Below are positions 8,672 through 18,449 of a DNA stretch of 64,000 nucleotides, one piece after another. Origin of the DNA: DATARN01 sp963851105. Lineage in GTDB: Bacteria; Actinomycetota; Acidimicrobiia; Acidimicrobiales; Palsa-688. Numbering within the stretch: position 1 is the stretch's first letter; every line of letters starts with the position of its first letter. Location: assembly GCA_963851105.1 (NCBI GenBank), contig CAWKNP010000011.1, positions 1 through 64,000 on the forward strand, in the 5' to 3' direction. The position numbers and the translations under genes are program-made. The notes below the pieces were generated by a model. The model was not told where the DNA came from. It ran no database searches and saw only the letters and a list, made by a program, of their open reading frames with translations.

Positions 8672-10957
8672 GTGCTGCTCACCCATATCCACCTGCGCAA
8701 CTACCGGGTCTACGAGGACGCCCTCGACCTCGACCTCCCGCCCGGCTTGATCGGCATCTACGGCCCCAACGGCTCGGGAAAAAGTACCTTGCTCGAGGCC
8801 ATCCTCTTCGCCCTGTGGGGCCGGGCCCGCACCGGCAAGGAGGATGTGCGCACCGCCGGCGTGGGCGGCGAGTGCGTGGCAGAGATCAGCTTCGAGCACG
8901 AGGGTCACCTCTATCTGGTGCGCCGTTCGCTCACCGGTATCAATCTGACGGCCAAGGCCGAGGTGCACTGCGACGGCCTGGCCATGGCCGAGGGGGTGCG
9001 CGACGCCAGCCGCTACCTGCACCAGGTCCTCGGTATGGACGACGCCGCCTTTCGGGCATCGGTGTTCGCCGAGCAGAAGCAGCTCGCCGCCTTCTCCGAT
9101 CGCTCGCCGGCCGAACGCCGCCAGCTGGTCCTTCAGCTGCTCGGGATCACCCCGCTCGACGTCGCTCGCGACGCGGCCCGCAAAGATGCCCGTGAGACCC
9201 GGCAGAATCACGAGCGGCTCCGGGCCATGTTGCCCGACCTCGACGGGCTGCGGGTGTGCGCCGCCGATGCCCTCGCCGCCGCCGAGGCCGCGATCGTCGG
9301 CGCGGAGATGGAGGAGATGGCGGCGGCAACGGCGCGGGCGCACGCCACGGCGGCCGAGGACACCTTCGGGCGGCTCGACCGGCTCCGTCAGGCCCACGAC
9401 TCGCTGGTCATCGAGGGGCGGGCGGCACGCCGCCTGCTCGACGACGCGGTGGCCGCGGCGGGCCAGCTCGAGGCCGAGCAGGCGGGCCTTCGGGCCGCCG
9501 CGGCGTCGCTGGAGCAGGCGAAGCCGGTGGCCGAGGGACTAGCCGTGGCCGAAGAGCGGTTGGCGCTGGTGGCCGCGGTAGTCGCCGCCGAACGCTCGCT
9601 GGCCGCGATCGTCGTGCCCCCCGAGCCGCCCGCGGTCAATGCCGGCGCGGTCTCGGCGGCCGAGGAGGCGCTGGCGACCGCCCGCTCGGCCGCGGCCGGG
9701 GCAGCCGGGCAGATCGAAGCAGTCACCGCCGAGTTGGCCCGGGCGCGCGAGCAGGCGAGCCGCTCGGCGGAGCTGTCGGATGAGGCCGACTGCCCGTTGT
9801 GCGGGCAGGCACTCGGCGACGCCTTCGAGAAGGTACGAGCCCATAGAGCGGCCGAGGTGGAACAGGCCGAGACCCGGCTGGCGGCGCTGGCGGTGCTGCG
9901 GCGCACGGCCTCGGCGGCAATGGCCGCCGCCACATCCGCGCTGGCGGCCGCCCGCGACGACGCGGCCCAAAGGCTCGCCGCCCGCCAGGTGTGGGAGCAG
10001 GCCGGTGCCCGCCACGCCACCGTCGCGGAGACGCTGGTCGCGGCGCGGGCCGCCTTAGGCCCGGTTGCCGAGGGATCTGCGGTCTCGTTGCAGGCTGCAC
10101 TGCAGAGCGAGGTCAAGACCCGGCGGGCGGCGGCCGACACGGTGCAGCGCCTGCAGGGCCGCCTGGAACGATCGACGATGGTCGCTGCTCACCTCGACCA
10201 GGCACGGGAACGGGTCGCCGCCTTGGAGCACGGGGTGACGGTGCTGCTCGAGAAGGTCCGGGGCCTGGGCTTCGACCCCGAGGCGCTGGCGGCCGCGACG
10301 TCGGCGTGGACGGCGGCTCGGGCCGCCGAGACCCGGGCCGTGTCGGCCGCGTCCAGCGCCCGGCTCACCGCCGCCCGGGCGTCGGCCCATGCCGAGGGCG
10401 AGGCCCGGCGGCTGGCCGACGGTGAGTCCCAGCACGCCGCGCTCGCCAGCTTGGCGGACGACAGCCGCCACCTGGGGCGCCTGGCCGACCTGCTCAACGC
10501 CTTCCGCAACACCATCGTGGCAACCGTCGGGCCCCGTCTCGCCGTCCAGGCTGCGGAACTGTTCGGAGAGCTGACGGACCACGAGTACGACCGCCTCGAG
10601 GTTGACCCCGAGACCTATCAGCTGCAGATCTGCGACGGCGGGCGGGTGTTCGGGCTCGACCGGTTTTCCGGGTCCGAGGTCGACCTGGCCAACCTGGCGC
10701 TGCGGGTGGCGATCAGCGAGCACGTGCGTTTCCAATCCGGGGGCACCGTCGGGCTCCTCGTCCTCGACGAGGTGTTCGGGCCGTTGGACGAGGACCGCAA
10801 GGCCCGGATGCTGCAGGCCCTGGAGCGGCTGCGGGGGCGATTCCGCCAGATCCTCGTCGTCACCCACGACGCCGACATCAAGGAGCAGCTCCCCTACGCC
10901 GTCGAGGTGCGCAAGCTCCCCGGCCGCCGGGCGACGGCCCACCTCCTCAACGCTTGA
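8672..10957 (+). CDS. sbcC: SbcC/Rad50-family ATPase
   Basis: This SMC-like ATPase partners SbcD to open and clip DNA ends. Walker A GPNGSGKST is at 31-39, after the TPD-VLLTHIHLRNYR start. The Q-loop region and two long Ala/Glu/Arg-rich coiled-coil arms surround the zinc hook CPLCGQ (Cys 374 and 377). The ABC signature FSGSEVDLANL starts near 665, Walker B LLVLDEVFGPLDEDR near 695, and the H-loop VVTHD follows. At 761 residues the coiled coils are short compared with SbcC of about 1000 residues and nearer the archaeal Rad50 size. GTG 8672 is preferred because upstream extension would run into sbcD. Confidence 0.92.
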   Translation: MLLTHIHLRNYRVYEDALDLDLPPGLIGIYGPNGSGKSTLLEAILFALWGRARTGKEDVRTAGVGGECVAEISFEHEGHLYLVRRSLTGINLTAKAEVHCDGLAMAEGVRDASRYLHQVLGMDDAAFRASVFAEQKQLAAFSDRSPAERRQLVLQLLGITPLDVARDAARKDARETRQNHERLRAMLPDLDGLRVCAADALAAAEAAIVGAEMEEMAAATARAHATAAEDTFGRLDRLRQAHDSLVIEGRAARRLLDDAVAAAGQLEAEQAGLRAAAASLEQAKPVAEGLAVAEERLALVAAVVAAERSLAAIVVPPEPPAVNAGAVSAAEEALATARSAAAGAAGQIEAVTAELARAREQASRSAELSDEADCPLCGQALGDAFEKVRAHRAAEVEQAETRLAALAVLRRTASAAMAAATSALAAARDDAAQRLAARQVWEQAGARHATVAETLVAARAALGPVAEGSAVSLQAALQSEVKTRRAAADTVQRLQGRLERSTMVAAHLDQARERVAALEHGVTVLLEKVRGLGFDPEALAAATSAWTAARAAETRAVSAASSARLTAARASAHAEGEARRLADGESQHAALASLADDSRHLGRLADLLNAFRNTIVATVGPRLAVQAAELFGELTDHEYDRLEVDPETYQLQICDGGRVFGLDRFSGSEVDLANLALRVAISEHVRFQSGGTVGLLVLDEVFGPLDEDRKARMLQALERLRGRFRQILVVTHDADIKEQLPYAVEVRKLPGRRATAHLLNA

Positions 10958-11012
10958 CCCGCCTGGCCGGCTCCCGCGAGGCGAGATTCGCGAGGCTGGC
11001 CGGTGTCGCCGC

Positions 11013-11149
11013 CAACCCAAAGTGCTGCGAAACGACGGTATCCCGTCACTTTGCAGCAGGAGACCGCGAGGCCGGCCGGTGCCGGCCCAGCCGGCAACCC
11101 AAAGTGCTGCGAAACGACGGTATCCCGTCACTTTGCAGCAGGAGACCGC
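11013..11149. repeat. Twin 55-bp repeat, each with a 36-nt hairpin
   Basis: Two copies (11013-11067 and 11095-11149, offset 82 bases) are identical over 55 bases. Each contains a 36-base imperfect palindrome (11023-11058 and 11105-11140) with arms TGCTGCGAAACGACGG and CCGTCACTTTGCAGCA, pairing at 14-15 of 16 positions. A GCGAGGCYGGCCGGTG-like segment precedes both copies. The repeat lies just after sbcC and could terminate or stabilise the repair transcript, or be a dispersed palindromic element. No run of T follows, so it is not a classical terminator. Confidence 0.7.
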
Positions 11150-11215
11150 CCGGTCCAGGCCGCGCTGGCGTCGCCTCCGGGCTAGGACGTCACTTCTTGG
11201 GCTGGGGCCTGCCGA

Positions 11216-11893
11216 CTACCGGTGTGTATCCCCTGCCCAGGACTGGCCGTTCCAGTACCGGGGTTGCCCGGAACCGGCGGGGTCGGGGTACCAACCGGGT
11301 GGCGGGGCCGCGGCCGTTGGCGGCGGGGCCGCGGCCGGCGGCGGTGGAGGCGTCCAACCGCCGGGGCCGGAGGGGCTGGTGCCACCGGGTGCGCCGTACC
11401 CAGGGGGCGGCCCGTAGCCAGGGGGTGCGGGTGCGCCGTAGCCGGTGGGCGGGGCGTCGGAACCGATCGGCGGCGGTGTGCCGTAACCACCCGGCGGTGT
11501 GCCGTAACCACCTGGCGGCGTACCGTAACCACCCGGCGGCGGACCGTACCCACCCGGGGGTGTGCCGTATCCACCGGGACTGCCATAGCCACCGGGAGGG
11601 GCACCGTAACCGCCGGGAGAGCCATAGCCGCCACCTCCAAGCCCGCCACCTCCGCCGCGTTCGGCGGCAACCAGCTTGGGCCGGATGACCAGCAGATAGA
11701 TCAGGCCGATGATGAGGCCGCAAACGAACACGCCGACGATGTTGAGCACGAGCCAGAGGGTCTTGTTCTGCCCCGATGCCTGCCACACCCAGTCGGGACG
11801 ACGGAGGACATCGACGATGGCCACGACGGAGATCACCAGGGCGATGAGCGACAGAACCAACAACTCGGGGCTCAAAATGACGGACAGGATCAT
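11216..11893 (-). CDS. Membrane protein with Gly-Tyr-Gly/Pro-rich repeats and C-terminal DUF2510
   Basis: Two transmembrane helices (about 7-25 and 48-70, LWLVLNIVGVFVCGLIIGL) resemble the PLDc_N-type membrane hairpin. They are followed by about 120 residues of PPGGYG/SPGGYG repeats. The C-terminus PPGWYPDPAGSGQPRYWN is a classic DUF2510 motif, common in actinobacterial membrane proteins. The repeat coding causes repetitive DNA between 11400 and 11640. The repeats may support protein-protein association near the membrane. The gene is divergent from rnpB, with 85 bases between them. Function is unknown. Confidence 0.78.
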   Translation of the reverse strand: MILSVILSPELLVLSLIALVISVVAIVDVLRRPDWVWQASGQNKTLWLVLNIVGVFVCGLIIGLIYLLVIRPKLVAAERGGGGGLGGGGYGSPGGYGAPPGGYGSPGGYGTPPGGYGPPPGGYGTPPGGYGTPPGGYGTPPPIGSDAPPTGYGAPAPPGYGPPPGYGAPGGTSPSGPGGWTPPPPPAAAPPPTAAAPPPGWYPDPAGSGQPRYWNGQSWAGDTHR

Positions 11894-11978
11894 CGGATCG
11901 CTCCCTTGGCGGTGGCTTCTCGGACGAAACCCCGCTCAACATGGTGTCACGACCGGGCAGAGGGCGCGAGAATGGTCG

Positions 11979-12367
<389 letters not shown>

Positions 12368-12442
12368 CACCCCATCTGACCAGCTCGTTTACATCCTTAG
12401 TACCCCTGACGGCTCGGAGGAAGAAACATTCGAGGGGGCCGG

Positions 12443-13247
12443 TCAGTTGCTGGCATGGGCGGTGTTGTCGAGCCAGTGCTGGACGAGTTCGATGTCGCCG
12501 TCGACGCTGATGTTGGTGGCTTCGCGGTCGGTGAGAGGGAGTCGTCGGGTCAAGGTCAGCAGCAGCGATCGTGCTGGGCCGGTCACCGTCACATCGGCCT
12601 GCTGGATTCCGGGCCGCCACGTCGCTCCGTCACGCCGCCGTTCGATGAACCAAGCGCCCGCGTCGCCTGCGGTGTCGGTGGCCTGAAACTGCAGGGTCTG
12701 CCCGGTGCCCCGGATGGCATGCCGCGGACGCCGACCGCTGCATCTCCCACGTGGGTGAGGTGAGCATCGCGAAGTGGTTACTGATAAGCGCGGCCGCGAT
12801 GTCGGCGTCAATGTCAGCCGGTCGGCCCGCCGCGTTGGCTGCGTCAAAGCCGTGGACGACCGTTTCGTTGAGGACGCTGGACATCCAGAATCGGGTTCCA
12901 GTCCGCTCGTCCCCCGCGGGGTTGAACACCGGCGCGTCGAGCACGTCATCGGAGCACGCTCTCGCGAACCGCTGCGCGGACTCCTCCAGCCAGGCCTGCC
13001 ACTGGCGGGGGTCGGCGGGGAGTACGGCCATCTCGGTGGGCAGCTGTGTGGGGTCGGTGATGCGCCGCTCGATGATCTCCGCGACCCAGTGCTGGGTCTG
13101 GCCCACGTGCTCGACCAGGCCAGCCATGGTCCACTCCGGCGCTGTCGGCACGACGGCGTCAGATCCCGCCGCGGCGGCTGATTCCGCCAGACGCCGGGTG
13201 TGCTGGACAATCGCTCGTCGGGCATGTTCCGCGTTCAGCTCAGTCAC
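12443..13247 (-). pseudogene. Mycothiol-dependent maleylpyruvate isomerase-family protein, frameshifted
   Basis: The N-terminal DinB-like half reads RRLAESAAAAGSD, APEWTMAGLVEHVGQTQ and VLNETVVHGFDAANAAG in one frame from GTG 13247, with GAAGGA upstream as ribosome-binding site. The C-terminal half (TLQFQATDTAGDAGAWF, then DNTAHASN at the end) is in another frame, ending at 12443. The frames switch near 12720-12735, between TWEMQRSASA and AIRGTGQTLQ. Joined, the protein is about 265 residues, normal for the family. These enzymes use mycothiol or share its DinB fold. Either a real one-base indel inactivates the gene or the consensus is wrong. Confidence 0.75.
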
Positions 13248-13276
13248 TAGATGTCCTTCACGTAGGTTGGCGCCCA

Positions 13277-15885
13277 TCATCGGGCATCGTGAGGGAGGGG
13301 CATCACGTAGCCGTCTGTTCCGTTGACACGAATGCGTTGTCCGTCACGGATCCGCTCGGTGGCACGTTCTACGCCCACGACCGCGGGCAGCCCGTACTCT
13401 CGTGCGATCACCGCACCGTGCGTCATCATGCCGCCGACTTCGGTCACGAGGCCCGCGATCGCGACAAACAGTGGTGTCCAGCTGGGGTCTGTGTAGGCGG
13501 TGACGAGGATGTCGCCGGGTTCGAGATCGGCATCCGCCATGTCCATGATGACGCGAGCGCGCCCTTCGATGATCCCGGCGGAGACCGCCAAGCCGGTCCA
13601 TGCGCCGCTGGGCACGTCGTCGCGTCGATAGGTTCCGGCGACGGCTTCGCCGTCTGAGGTGAGCACCCGGGGTGTCGTGAGCGCCTGGTAGAAGCGGAAG
13701 TCGGCTTTCCGTTGTTCGATGAGCCGCTCATCCACCGAGTTGGTGCGCACGACGTCGTGGAGTTCTTCGAACCGGAGGAAGAAGATGTCGTCCTCCGCAG
13801 GCAGTACTGCGTCCTTGACGAGACGCTCGGCCTCGGCAAGCAGGGCGCGTTTGTAGATGAAGTAGCGGCTGACCATGCCGTATTTCGGGTACTCCCGGTA
13901 GCCCATGAAGGTCCGGACTCGGTCGATCATCTGTTTCGTCTCAGCGGCTTTCTGACTTCCGCCCGGCAAGGCGCGCAGCCTCTCGAGGAGTTCCTGCTCT
14001 TTCGCCGACGCCTCCTGGCGTCCTTGCTCGAATCGGCGCTCCGCTTCTCCCGGCTCCATATTCTTGACGTGAGCGAGGATCATCGGGATGAGAGTCGTAG
14101 GTTCCTCGGTCCAACGCGGTCTGGTGATGTCGATCTCGCCCGCACAGCGCATGCCGTACCTGTCAAGAAAACCCTCGATGGCGCGGCGCGCCGCTGGCCC
14201 ACCGTCGAGTCTGTCCAGTTCGTCGAGGAAGCCGTTGTCTTCTACGCCGCGGAGGAAGGTCACCACGTCAGGGTGTGGCCGGATTACGTCGGCGACATCG
14301 AGGAGCGCCAGCCCCATCTCTGACGTGACGTTGTGGGGAACGGACTGCGTGAGGGTGTCGGCCACGTTCTTCTCACCCAACCATGTCAGCAGGTGCTCGT
14401 TGAGCCACCATGTGGCCTCCATGGCCGTCATGAAAACCTGGCGGCTGCGCGGATCGAACAGCAAGCGCTTGAGCTCATGCATGTCAGACAGAATGAAGTC
14501 GAACAGCTCGGCGCCGGCCTTGGTCTGGATATCGTGTCGGCACGCGGCGATCGAAGCCTTGCTCTGATCGATCAGCTCACTGACGATGGCGGGGTCGGCG
14601 TCGAGTAGGACGGTGACACCGACTGCCGGCGGCGGTACTGGAGCATCGTCTCGCGCCGACTGGATGAAGTCGCCGCGGTCGATGACCGTCTGCAACGCGT
14701 CGCCGAGAAGGGGATCCAACTTGCCGGAGAGGTCGAGGAAATCGGCCCGGCTCGACGGCGCGGCCAAACGGGCCGTGACATCGACGAACAACCGACCACC
14801 GGCCTCGGACATCGGCGCGGGCGTCGTCATCTGCCACAGCGACAGCCCGAGCGGCTTGATCGCGTCCGTCATCATTTGGTTGTGACCGACGGAGACGTAG
14901 ACATGATTCGCGTCGTCGTCGGCTGGCGGGATCGGGAACAGCGTGGTGATCGGGCGACTCTGGACGACCTGGAAGTCGTCGACAAGGCACCACTCGATGT
15001 CCTGGGGAGAACCGAAATGAGCCTCGATCCGTCGACCCAGCGCCGCAAGCCGTAGGACCTGAGCGTCGGTCAGCGCCGGCTGAACTTGCCGCTCCGGGTC
15101 GAGGGCCCTCTGCTCGGTTCCGCCACCCGGTATGGGCTGGATCTCGATGGTCTTGGTGGCGACGGTCCTGTCGACGATCTCGCCGTCACGCACCTTGTAA
15201 CCGTCAGCGTTCACCACGCCCGCAACCAGTGCCTCACCGAGGCCGAAGCACGATTCAATGGCGACAATTCGCGCGGTCGAAAGTCACCGGGTCAGCGGTG
15301 AACATCACTCCGGAGGCGTGCGGGATCACCATTTCTTGCACGATCACCGCGATACTGACGCCGCGATGGTCGATGTCGTTACGTTGGCGGTAGGTGACCG
15401 CACGTTCGGTGAACAACGATGCCCAACACCGGCGAATCCGATCGATTATCTCGCTGGGCCCGACGACATTGAGGAACGTGTCGTGTTGACCGGCGAACGA
15501 CGCAGTCGGTAGGTCCTCGGCCGTTGCACTTGAGCGGACCGCCCACGCCGAGCCTTCAGACCGTCGACGGCGTCGATGGCGTCAAGGATTGACGCCGACC
15601 AGATCTGCGGGGATCGTCGACTGTTCGATGGTCAATCGGATCTGCCGACTCACCTCAACGATCCCACTACGGTCGGCCGGTCGTGTGTTGCGCCAACCGG
15701 TCCAGGAGATCGTCGATGGCCGATTGCATCATGAACCGCCTGAACGCATGAGTACTTACGCAGAAGCCCGGCGGTACTCGGACGCCGTCGATCCGGGTGA
15801 GCTCGCCGAGGTTCGCAGCCTTGCCGCCCGCGAGCACGACGTCGTTTCGGCTGAGTTGATCGAGACGAATGAGATCGTTTTTCAT
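13277..15885 (-). pseudogene. rph: Rifampicin phosphotransferase / PEP-synthase-like protein, frameshifted in its ATP-grasp domain
   Basis: The intact 646-residue C-terminal part (13277-15217) includes EWCLVDDFQVVQSRPITTLFP and ends with the swivelling phospho-His domain GGMMTHGAVIAREYGLPAV. The ATP-grasp N-terminus starts at ATG 15885 (LDQLSRNDVVLAGGKAANLG). It breaks near 15670, again near 15590, and again near 15272. Between these, other frames give IVEVSRQIRLTIEQ, AVRSSATAEDLPTASFAGQ and SGVMFTADPVT. Reassembled, about 870 residues match rifampicin phosphotransferases, which inactivate rifampicin with ATP; related PEP-synthase-like proteins have other substrates. Three or more frameshifts make it probably non-functional. 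It is divergent from a TetR gene, with an operator-like palindrome in the gap. Confidence 0.8.
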
Positions 15886-15987
15886 GAGTATTTCGGTTCG
15901 GAACGTGTGGTGATTGGTGCGGGCGAGGTGGTGACGGCGGGCTTACCACCGTTCGCCGCCCCGGTCCCGTCGCTTGCGACAACCGGA

Positions 15988-16007
15988 GGATAATACTCCG
16001 ATTATCC
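15988..16007. promoter_or_regulatory. Operator candidate between rph-like gene and tetR
   Basis: GGATAAT-ACTCCG-ATTATCC is a perfect inverted repeat with 7-base arms, in the 216-base gap between the divergent rph-like and tetR genes. On the minus strand TTGCCA (16011-16016) and TATTAT (15990-15995) form a promoter-like pair with a short 15-base spacer; the repeat overlaps the -10. It is a good candidate binding site for the neighbouring TetR protein. Confidence 0.5.
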
Positions 16008-16101
16008 CGATGGCAACCTAGACTGCGGTCCTCACTGGTGCTCGATGACGAACGCCGGAAGCCGGACGGCTGCGACCTAGAACTGGAGAAAGCAAGCCCT
16101 G

Positions 16102-16668
16102 ATGCGTGCCGACGCGCGACGTAACCGCGAGCGACTTCTCGACGCTGCGATCGAGTTGATCCTCGAGATGGGCGGCGAGCCCGCACGCGACGCGATCGCG
16201 AACCGTGCCGGGGTGGGAATCGGCACGCTCTACCGACACTTCCCCGACCAGCAGGCACTCCTGCACGCCGTCGCCATCCACGTGTTGGATGGCACCATCG
16301 CAGCCGGCGAAATCGCGCTCGCCGAGTCCGCCAGCGGCGCCGAAGCGTTGCGGCGCTACATGCACCTGGCGGTCGATCACGGCCTCGGGGTACTCAACCT
16401 CATCCACCCGCTCCTCGACGAGGCGGATTGGCCCGAGCAACGAGCACGAGCCGATGCGCTTCTCCACACCATCGTCGATCGCACCGAACGCGAAGGTCTG
16501 ATGAGACGTGACACCACCGCCAAAGACGTGGCCTTCGCCATCATCCGCGCCTGCCGCCCCCTCGCCGTCGGCCTTCCCCCCGCCGACGAACGAGCACTCG
16601 CTCATCGCCACGTCGACATCTGTCTCGCCGGGCTCACCGTCGACGCCTCCAGGCCTTCGTCAGGTTGA
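16102..16668 (+). CDS. TetR-family transcriptional regulator
   Basis: This is a ligand-responsive repressor. The N-terminal helix-turn-helix reads RERLLDAAIELILEMG, then RDAIANRAGVGIGTLYRHF, the standard TetR recognition helix. A C-terminal helical ligand domain follows (188 residues in total). GGAGAAAG lies upstream of ATG 16102. It is the only fully intact gene among its immediate neighbours. It probably controls the oxidoreductase cluster downstream and/or the divergent rph-like gene through the palindrome at 15988-16007. The ligand is unknown. Confidence 0.88.
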   Translation: MRADARRNRERLLDAAIELILEMGGEPARDAIANRAGVGIGTLYRHFPDQQALLHAVAIHVLDGTIAAGEIALAESASGAEALRRYMHLAVDHGLGVLNLIHPLLDEADWPEQRARADALLHTIVDRTEREGLMRRDTTAKDVAFAIIRACRPLAVGLPPADERALAHRHVDICLAGLTVDASRPSSG

Positions 16669-16794
16669 CGGCGTCCGACGATCGGGCCCGACTGGCCTCC
16701 CGCTGGCGGCGGTCGTTTCGCTCGCCGCCGCCGCGTCATCACTGATGATGCGGCCCGTTACCGGCCACATCGAGACGTTCGAAGGGATCGGGGT

Positions 16795-16872
16795 ATGACC
16801 AGTACCTGGACGGCCGATGAGCTCGACACGATCGCCCTTGCCGCAACCACGCTGCGGCTCCTCCCCTGCTGA
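16795..16872 (+). pseudogene. Remnant of a DUF2255-type protein N-terminus
   Basis: A 25-codon ORF starts MTSTWTADELDTIA and stops at TGA 16872. The opening matches the N-terminus of DUF2255 proteins (TW.ADEL..I), which are usually about 120-130 residues. Nothing resembling the rest of the domain follows. DUF2255 genes often neighbour CMD and dehydrogenase genes like those here. A start context GATCGGGGT precedes it. Confidence 0.4.
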
Positions 16873-16886
16873 GAAAGGAACTGCCA

Positions 16887-17232
16887 ATGTCCGACACCAC
16901 CGAGGAACACCGACTATCAGGGTGCCGAGCGCCTCTTCGGTGACTTCGCGCCCGCCCTCGTGAGCTACACCGACGAGGTCCTGTTCGGTGACGCCTGGAA
17001 GCGCACCGAGCGGTCGGCGATGGATCGCAGCCTCGTCACCGTCGCAGCGCGCGCACCGCGATGGGCAACACCGACCAGCTCGTGTTCCACCTCGACTACG
17101 CCACGCAGAACGGCAACAGCGAGAAGAGCTCGTCGAAGCCATCACCCATCTCGCCTTCTACGCCGGCTGGCCCAAGGCCATGGCCGCATGACCGTCGCCA
17201 AGCGGGTCTTCCGCGGCGACGACAACAGCTGA
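16887..17232 (+). pseudogene. Carboxymuconolactone decarboxylase-family protein, multiply frameshifted
   Basis: Fragments of one CMD-family protein lie in three frames. MSDTTEEH starts at ATG 16887 after AAAGGA. The next frame gives DYQGAERLFGDFAPALVSYT and MDRSLVTVAA. A third gives MGNTDQLVFHLDYATQNGN, then EELVEAITHLAFYAGWPKAM, and finally TVAKRVFRGDDNS. At least three or four indels are needed to join them. CMD-family proteins include peroxidase-like and thiol-dependent enzymes. The conserved Cys is replaced or lost in the shifted part. This is best read as a decayed gene in the TetR-controlled cluster. Confidence 0.75.
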
Positions 17233-17244
17233 AAGGAACGAATA

Positions 17245-18265
17245 ATGCGAGGAGCAGTCCTCTACGCCCCCCACGACGTCCGGGTCGACGACCGGCCCGA
17301 TCCTCGGATCGAGCGGCCCACCGATGCGATCATCCGGCTGTCGGCCACCTGCATCTGCGGATCCGACCTGTGGCCCTACCGCGGCATCGAAGCCGGCGAC
17401 GGTCCGGCTCCGATGGGTCACGAGTACGTCGGCATCGTCGAAGAAGTCGGCGCCGACGTGGGCAACATCAGGCCCGGCCAGTTCGTCATCGGCTCGTTCT
17501 TCGCTTCCGACAACACCTGCGCGATCTGCCGTAGCGGCTACCAGAGCTCCTGCATCCACCGCGAGCCGATCGGTGCCATCGGCACTCAGGCCGAATGGGC
17601 CCGCATCCCCCTCGCCGACGGAACTCTCGTGGCCACCCCGGAGGTTCCCGACCCCGACCTCGTCCCCAGCTTCCTCGCCGCGTCTGACGTGCTCGGGTAC
17701 CGGCTGGTTCGGCGCCGTCGCGGCCGAGGTCGCGCCGGGCAAGACCGTCGCCGTGGTGGGCGACGGCGCCGTCGGCCTGCTCGGCGTGCTGGCTGCGAGT
17801 CGCCTCGGCGCCGAGAGGATCATCGTCATGAGCCGCCACGAGTCACGCCAGAAGCTCGCGCTCGAGTTCGGCGCCTCCGACATCGTCGAAGAGCGCGGCG
17901 ACGAAGGCGCGGCACACGTCAAGGATCTCACCGACGGGCTCGGCGCCCACTCGACGATCGAAGCGGTCGGCACACGCGAGTCGATGCTTCAGGCAGTCCA
18001 TGCCACCCGCCCCGGCGGCCACATCGGCTACGTCGGCGTCACCCACGCCGACCTCCCGGGCGACCAGCTGTTCTTCAGCCACACGCACCTGCACGGCGGA
18101 CCTGCCCCGGTCCGACGGTTCCTCCCGGAGCACATCGAGCTGATCTGGAACCACGAGATCAACCCCGGCAAGGTCTTCGACCTCAAACTGCCGCTCGAGG
18201 ACGCCGCCGAGGGCTACCGCGCCATGGACGAGCGACGCGCCATCAAAACCCTGCTCACCGTGTGA
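17245..18265 (+). pseudogene. Zinc-dependent alcohol dehydrogenase, one-base frameshift
   Basis: This is a medium-chain dehydrogenase of about 340 residues. The N-terminal part has the catalytic Zn motif CICGSDLWPYRG and MGHEYVGIVEEVG, plus structural-Zn cysteines NTCAICRSGYQSSC. At 17695-17697 an apparent extra G shifts the frame. The second frame continues GTGWFGAVAAEVAPGKTVAV, the NAD(P)-binding GDGAVGLLG, and GGPAPVRRFLPE to TGA 18265. A clear AAAGGA ribosome-binding site precedes ATG 17245. Apart from the indel the gene is well conserved, so a sequencing error is possible. It would oxidise an alcohol or reduce an aldehyde. Confidence 0.8.
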
Positions 18266-18304
18266 CCGGCGTCGGCCCGTGTGACCCGACGTGAGGAGCA
18301 CACC

Positions 18305-18436
18305 ATGACCACCTCGAACCCGCAAATATTCGCCGGCGAGGTCGTCTTCATCACCGGCGCCGGCATCGGCATCTGCCGCGCCACCGCTGCCCCATTTCGC
18401 ACGCTAGCCACCAGACCGACCGCACTCGTTCCCTGA
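18305..18436 (+). pseudogene. N-terminal remnant of a short-chain dehydrogenase
   Basis: A 43-codon ORF reads MTTSNPQIFAGEVVFITGAG and then IGICRATAA, the first strand and the TGxxxGIG cofactor loop of an SDR. It then ends abruptly with unrelated residues at TGA 18436. The rest of a normal 250-residue enzyme is missing, which suggests an internal deletion rather than a base error. The next gene starts 13 bases later with its own ribosome-binding site. Confidence 0.6.
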
Positions 18437-18449
18437 AGGAGATCAAGCA

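Noticed and set aside
15886..16101. Rifamycin-associated element upstream of the rph-like gene
   Set aside because: The conserved GGGGCTTGCGGCAAGCCCC-type palindrome is not present in this gap.
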